Translations under genes and position numbers: made by a program | Notes under the pieces: model-generated | The model's database searches: none | What the model was told of the DNA's origin: nothing | Seen by the model: the letters and a program-made list of their open reading frames with translations, nothing else | Source: Bacteroidia bacterium | GTDB taxonomy: Bacteria > Bacteroidota > Bacteroidia > Chitinophagales > Saprospiraceae | Assembly (NCBI GenBank): GCA_030432855.1 | Contig: JAUILM010000107.1 | Location: 1-11,082 of the forward strand | Direction: 5' to 3' | Length of the DNA: 11,082 nt | Part shown: positions 7,639 through 11,082 of the stretch, in pieces | Numbering within the stretch: the stretch's first letter is position 1 | Layout of the letters: each line of letters opens with the position of its first letter

Positions 7639-8391
7639 TTAAATCATTTTTAATCGCTTTACTACTTCCTCTTTCGATCTTCTTGCAATGGAAATCTTGT
7701 GAGATTGAATGGTCAGATATTCGTGATATTCACTGATAGAATCAACTTTTGACAAATTGACAACATAAGATCTATGGATCCTCACGAACACGTCAGAAGG
7801 CAACTGAGACTCAATAGTGCGAAGCGGTACTGACAAGAGATATGTGTGCTTATCCGTATGAATTTTCGAATAGCTTCTATCAGCTTCTGCATACAGGATG
7901 TCCGATAGTAACACTTTAACCAGTTCATTTTTATGACGAATAAAGAGCCTATCGTTCATTGTGGAAATATGGTCAATTGAATCCTGGGCATCTACTATTT
8001 CCTGATCAGCTGCAATGCGTTGCACCGTTAATTTAAGGGTGCGTTCCAAATCAGACTTTTGAAACGGCTTAGAAATAAAGGCATAGGGTTTAGCCCTAAT
8101 GGCCTTCTGAAAAGTGGCATCATCCGAATTGGAGGTGAGAAAAATCAGTGGAATTTGAAATCTTTCAAGAATAATGTGCGCAGCATCAATCCCGTTCATA
8201 TCTCCAGTCAGGACTATATCCATCAGAATTATGTCCGGGCGATTTCCTTCAATCGTTTTAATTGCATCTACCCCAGATGTATTTATTCCTATTACCTGAT
8301 ATCCTAATTTGGTAAGTTGCAAAGAAATGTCGGCAGCAATGATCATATCATCTTCCACCATTAGAATTTTAGTCGCCGTACCTTCATCCAT
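7639..8391 (-). CDS. LytTR-family response regulator (receiver plus LytTR DNA-binding domain)
   Basis: This 250-residue cytoplasmic transcription regulator has a receiver at residues 7-130. The site is complete: acidic residues E13, D14 and D15, phosphoacceptor Asp58 (IILMDI), Thr86 and Lys108 (SKPF). A LytTR DNA-binding domain spans about 145-250, marked by LSDILYAEADRSYSKI and the hallmark FVRIHRSYVVNL (202-213). Family members dimerise when phosphorylated and bind short direct repeats about 21 bp apart. The gene starts with ATG at 8391, 11 bp after the histidine kinase stop, so the two form an operon and a cognate pair. The 21-bp-period repeats at 6981-7036 are its best candidate target here. 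Its receiver is the parent-like copy of the degenerate receiver encoded next. Confidence 0.95.
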   Translation of the reverse strand: MDEGTATKILMVEDDMIIAADISLQLTKLGYQVIGINTSGVDAIKTIEGNRPDIILMDIVLTGDMNGIDAAHIILERFQIPLIFLTSNSDDATFQKAIRAKPYAFISKPFQKSDLERTLKLTVQRIAADQEIVDAQDSIDHISTMNDRLFIRHKNELVKVLLSDILYAEADRSYSKIHTDKHTYLLSVPLRTIESQLPSDVFVRIHRSYVVNLSKVDSISEYHEYLTIQSHKISIARRSKEEVVKRLKMI

Positions 8392-8402
8392 AATTCAATG
8401 AT

Positions 8403-10292
8403 TTAAGCAACAGATTTTTTCTGTAAAGGAAAATGGATAATGGTGGTGGTACCTGATGCGGTTGATTTCTCCAGAGACCCACCCAATTGAATAGTCAGTA
8501 ATTGAGTCAACATAGAACCAAACCCTTTTTCATTCTGTGTACCTGATCCAGTGGAAGTACCTTGCCCGTTATCCGAAATTAGCAACTTAAGCAGTCCATC
8601 TTTTTCCATTTCCATACTAATCAGGATCTCACCTTTCTGATTGTCAGGAAATGCATGCTTGAGTGAGTTGGTGATTAATTCATTGGTAATTAATCCAATG
8701 GGAATTGCCGTGTCAACATCTAGTTCAACTTCCGACATATCGATTTTTAAAGAAACGTTTTCAGTCTTTTTACCAAAGGACTCTTTAATAGCTCTGCCGA
8801 TAGTCTCAAAATAGTCCCTCATTTCGATAGCGGCCAGATTTTCACCCTGATATAACTTTTGATGAATCAGTGCCATCGAGGCCACTCTATTCCTGCTTTC
8901 CTGGACAGCATCAAGGGCATTTTTATCACTTATACTTTCAGACTGCAAACTGAGAAGACTAGAGATGGTCTGAAGATTGTTTTTCACCCTATGATGTATT
9001 TCCTTCAGCAGAAGTTCATTTTCCTGATTTTTCAGGAATAAGGCATCTGAGGTCTTTTTATTGCGTCGGAAATAGTAGAAAAGTGTTCCTAAAAAGAGTA
9101 CAAGTAAGCCAATTAATCCGGCACCCATCCATTGAATTCGACCATTTTGTCGTATGACTGTTTCCTGCTCGGCAAGGGCCTGATCTTTTTTACCCGACTC
9201 ATATTTAAACAATGCTTCGTTTTCCATATTCACAATCCTCTTTTTCATGAGGGTATCAAAAACCGCATGTCCAAGTTCTTGATTGAGGTATGCTTCTTTG
9301 TAATCACCCAGGTGATAATGGCAGCCAGCCAATGTTTCGTATAGCTTTTGCATGGTAGGCCCACGATCTTGTCCCAGATCCTTGTAGCCCCCAATAGCTG
9401 CTGTGAGATGGGGGATAGCGTCCTTGTAGTTGCCCTGATAATAATACGCATATCCAATACCTGCCCGATACGTCTGAGTAGCTGGTTTTTCTGCGCCCAT
9501 TCTTTCTACCACAATAGAATATGACATCCTATTATCCTCCAGTGACTTCTGATAATCTCCCAAATCAGACCAGATGTCACCTCGGTAGCTATACCCTCTG
9601 GCTAGCAGAAACCTCTCTTCCGGAACAAAATTATTGACCGTCTTAATACAATTATCACCCGCCTCAATTCCTTTCTCTAACTGACCATTTTCATGATATG
9701 CTCTGATAAGCCGCATGTATGACATGGCCATCGAATAGTGATCTTCCAGGTCCCGGGCAATTTCAAGGGCATCCAGCGCATATCTGATCGCAAGTTCTGC
9801 TGACTTCTGATCTCGAAAAACTTTTGACAACTTGATGTAGCAATCTAAGATGCCTTGCCTATCTTCCAGCGCTTCATATATATCAACAGCCTCAAAGATC
9901 AACTCTTCTGCCCGGTCTACATCGTTCTGATCAACATACTCAAAGCCCAGGAGCACTATCGCAGAAGCAAGACCTGACAGGTCATTAGCACGCTCAAAAA
10001 ACACCCTGGCCTTTTCTCCGTGATAATAAACCGAATCCATTGTAAACGGGACATAGTACGCATGCCAACGCATCAATAGCAGGTGGGCTTCACCCTTTAG
10101 CTGATCATCATTTTCCTGGTATGCCCGCTTAAGCGTCTGGAGGGATCTTTCATGAAAATCTTGTGGATTGTCTATATAGTTATCGTTTAGCCATACCAGG
10201 GCTGAGTCGATAGGTAGCTTTACAAATGTGTTGACTTGCGCACCCAGCATTTGAGTGGTCAAAAATAGTAAGCCTAGTAGATACGACTTCAT
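8403..10292 (-). CDS. TPR-domain sensor histidine kinase, HisKA_2 type
   Basis: This 629-residue membrane kinase begins with a signal peptide (MKSYLLGLLFLTTQMLGAQ, cleavage near GA/Q at 18-19). About six TPR-like helical pairs occupy residues 105-345; good examples are near 231-260, 276-307 and 315-345. A short coiled stretch leads to a transmembrane helix at about 388-408 followed by basic residues (RRNKK). The cytoplasmic part has a HisKA_2 dimerisation and phosphoacceptor segment, LLLKEIHHRVKNNLQ (phosphorylated His probably 434), and an HATPase domain with N-box NELITNSLKHAF (537-548), G1 SDNGQG (573-578) and a GFGSML motif (590-595). The TPR region should therefore lie in the periplasm, where it may sense a protein or peptide; the ligand is unknown. 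It phosphorylates, by inference, the LytTR regulator encoded 11 bp downstream. The start is ATG at 10292, facing a divergent oxidoreductase gene. Confidence 0.95.
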   Translation of the reverse strand: MKSYLLGLLFLTTQMLGAQVNTFVKLPIDSALVWLNDNYIDNPQDFHERSLQTLKRAYQENDDQLKGEAHLLLMRWHAYYVPFTMDSVYYHGEKARVFFERANDLSGLASAIVLLGFEYVDQNDVDRAEELIFEAVDIYEALEDRQGILDCYIKLSKVFRDQKSAELAIRYALDALEIARDLEDHYSMAMSYMRLIRAYHENGQLEKGIEAGDNCIKTVNNFVPEERFLLARGYSYRGDIWSDLGDYQKSLEDNRMSYSIVVERMGAEKPATQTYRAGIGYAYYYQGNYKDAIPHLTAAIGGYKDLGQDRGPTMQKLYETLAGCHYHLGDYKEAYLNQELGHAVFDTLMKKRIVNMENEALFKYESGKKDQALAEQETVIRQNGRIQWMGAGLIGLLVLFLGTLFYYFRRNKKTSDALFLKNQENELLLKEIHHRVKNNLQTISSLLSLQSESISDKNALDAVQESRNRVASMALIHQKLYQGENLAAIEMRDYFETIGRAIKESFGKKTENVSLKIDMSEVELDVDTAIPIGLITNELITNSLKHAFPDNQKGEILISMEMEKDGLLKLLISDNGQGTSTGSGTQNEKGFGSMLTQLLTIQLGGSLEKSTASGTTTIIHFPLQKKSVA

Positions 10293-10435
10293 TAAGGTAG
10301 TATACGGTTATCCCAAGGATTTGTGTGTCTGAGGTGATCAAAGTAAATAAAAATCTGAATAAAGGTGGTATCAGAAGTTTTGAAGATACATACTGCTACT
10401 ATCGAGAACCCTATTGTCAGTCAGGGCCATAATTA

Positions 10436-10458
10436 GTGAAGGCGGGTACCCATTTCAC
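10436..10458. promoter_or_regulatory. Imperfect palindrome between divergent genes, possible operator
   Basis: A perfect 8-bp palindrome, GGGTACCC (10444-10451), is flanked by the inverted arms GTGAA (10436-10440) and TTCAC (10454-10458), with 3- and 2-base spacers. The site is near the middle of the divergent gap, about 144 bp from the kinase start and 156 bp from the oxidoreductase start. The two-fold symmetry suggests a dimeric regulator, but nothing identifies which one, and chance remains possible. Confidence 0.35.
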
Positions 10459-10599
10459 CTGGAATCGAATAGGAAATGCAGTGCAGCATATAGGGTAAGG
10501 GTATATCAAATCTGTACGAAAACTTTTGTCATGATACGCTGTAAATCCTAATCCTTATATTTAGATTCTACTTTTTGATAACATATTATACAGTTGCAT

Positions 10600-10613
10600 A
10601 AAAACAAACAAAC
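10600..10613 (+). promoter_or_regulatory. A-rich translation leader of the oxidoreductase gene
   Basis: The 14 bases before the ATG read AAAAACAAACAAAC, with no GGAGG-like Shine-Dalgarno sequence. A-rich, Shine-Dalgarno-free leaders are common in Bacteroidota, so this supports both the chosen start at 10614 and the phylum assignment. Confidence 0.55.
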
Positions 10614-11082
10614 ATGAGTTCTCGACGAGATTTTCTGCAGAAGCTGGGAGTGACTGCACTTGGGTCACCTTTTCTTTTAGACGCTACTAAAAACATACCT
10701 ACCTATCAACCTGCGCCCGGAGGAGAGGGCACTTTACGCGTAGCCATTATGGGACTGGGTAGTTATGGTACCCGGGTGGCTAAAGCGATGGAGACATGCA
10801 CCCGGGCTAAGCTGGTTGGCGTGATAAGTGGAACGCCCTCCAAGGTCGCAGAATGGCAGAAAACCTATGACATCCCTGATAAGAACTGCTACAATTATGA
10901 GAACTATGGTGACATAAAGAACAACCCGGATATAGATGCCGTCTATGTCATCACACCTAATGCATTACATAAGCCACACACCATCGGAGTAGCCAATGCA
11001 GGAAAGCATGTGATATGCGAAAAACCCATGTCCGTCAACGCGAAGGACGCTCAGGAAATGGTGGATGTCTGTAAACAAAACA
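10614..11082 (+). CDS. Tat-exported Gfo/Idh/MocA-family oxidoreductase, 3' end outside window
   Basis: The frame is open from ATG at 10614 to the right edge (156 codons seen; full members are usually 350-450 residues). The N terminus, MSSRRDFLQKLG, carries a twin-arginine motif (SRRDFL) and a moderately hydrophobic stretch, so the folded protein is probably sent to the periplasm with its cofactor bound. From about residue 41 a Rossmann fold begins: LRVAIMGLGSYGTRVAKAM contains the dinucleotide-binding GxGxxG. The later segments DAVYVITPNALHKPHTI and HVICEKPMSVNAKDAQEM carry the family's conserved EKP motif, which binds cofactor and helps shape the active site. Substrates in this family are mostly sugars, inositols and related polyols; the exact one cannot be told from this fragment. 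The gene is divergent from the kinase and has no evident functional link to the rest of the cluster. Confidence 0.93.
   Translation, partial: MSSRRDFLQKLGVTALGSPFLLDATKNIPTYQPAPGGEGTLRVAIMGLGSYGTRVAKAMETCTRAKLVGVISGTPSKVAEWQKTYDIPDKNCYNYENYGDIKNNPDIDAVYVITPNALHKPHTIGVANAGKHVICEKPMSVNAKDAQEMVDVCKQN

Larger units (their letters stand above)
10293..10613. other. 321-bp divergent intergenic region
   Basis: This gap separates the divergent kinase and oxidoreductase genes, so it should hold both promoters. I see no convincing small gene. On the plus side TATATTTA (10556-10563) matches seven of eight positions of the Bacteroidota -7 element TAnnTTTG, but the TTTG at 10525-10528 is 27 bp away, too far for a normal -33. 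On the minus side TACTTTG (10345-10339) is a one-base-short variant. Neither is a firm call. A 23-bp imperfect palindrome lies at 10436-10458. The repeats of the 6981-7036 array do not recur here. Confidence 0.6.

Overview
The window looks like part of a Bacteroidota chromosome. The evidence is a TPR-type sensor kinase of HisKA_2 class paired with a LytTR response regulator, an outer-membrane beta-barrel gene coupled to a giant secreted fibronectin type III (FN3) protein, no Shine-Dalgarno signals, and an A-rich leader before one start. I cannot name a class or genus from sequence alone.

Layout. Five genes lie on the minus strand and read right to left: a sensor histidine kinase (10292-8403), a LytTR response regulator (8391-7639), a lone receiver-domain protein (7487-7059), an outer-membrane beta-barrel protein (6782-4902) and a very large exported FN3 protein. 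The last starts at 4909 and is still open at base 1, giving at least 1636 codons. On the plus strand, from 10614 to the right edge, is the start of a Tat-exported Gfo/Idh/MocA-family oxidoreductase, divergent from the kinase across a 321-bp gap.

How the genes may work together. The kinase and LytTR regulator are 11 bp apart and form an evident two-component pair. The third gene is a paralogous receiver in which the phosphoacceptor Asp is Asn, the acidic pocket is mostly lost, and the DNA-binding domain is absent. Between it and the barrel gene are three direct repeats with an exact 21-bp period, the geometry expected for LytTR operators. The barrel and giant FN3 genes overlap by 8 bp and are probably translationally coupled. 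The model I infer is that a periplasmic TPR sensor controls, through a LytTR regulator and perhaps tuned by a dead receiver, a dedicated surface module of one barrel plus one giant FN3 protein. Gene content, overlap, residue substitutions and repeats are seen directly; the regulatory wiring and the barrel-FN3 partnership are inference.

Other signals: a hairpin followed by a U-run between the two response-regulator genes, and an imperfect 23-bp palindrome midway between the divergent kinase and oxidoreductase genes. I saw no tRNA, rRNA, CRISPR array, insertion sequence or integrase.
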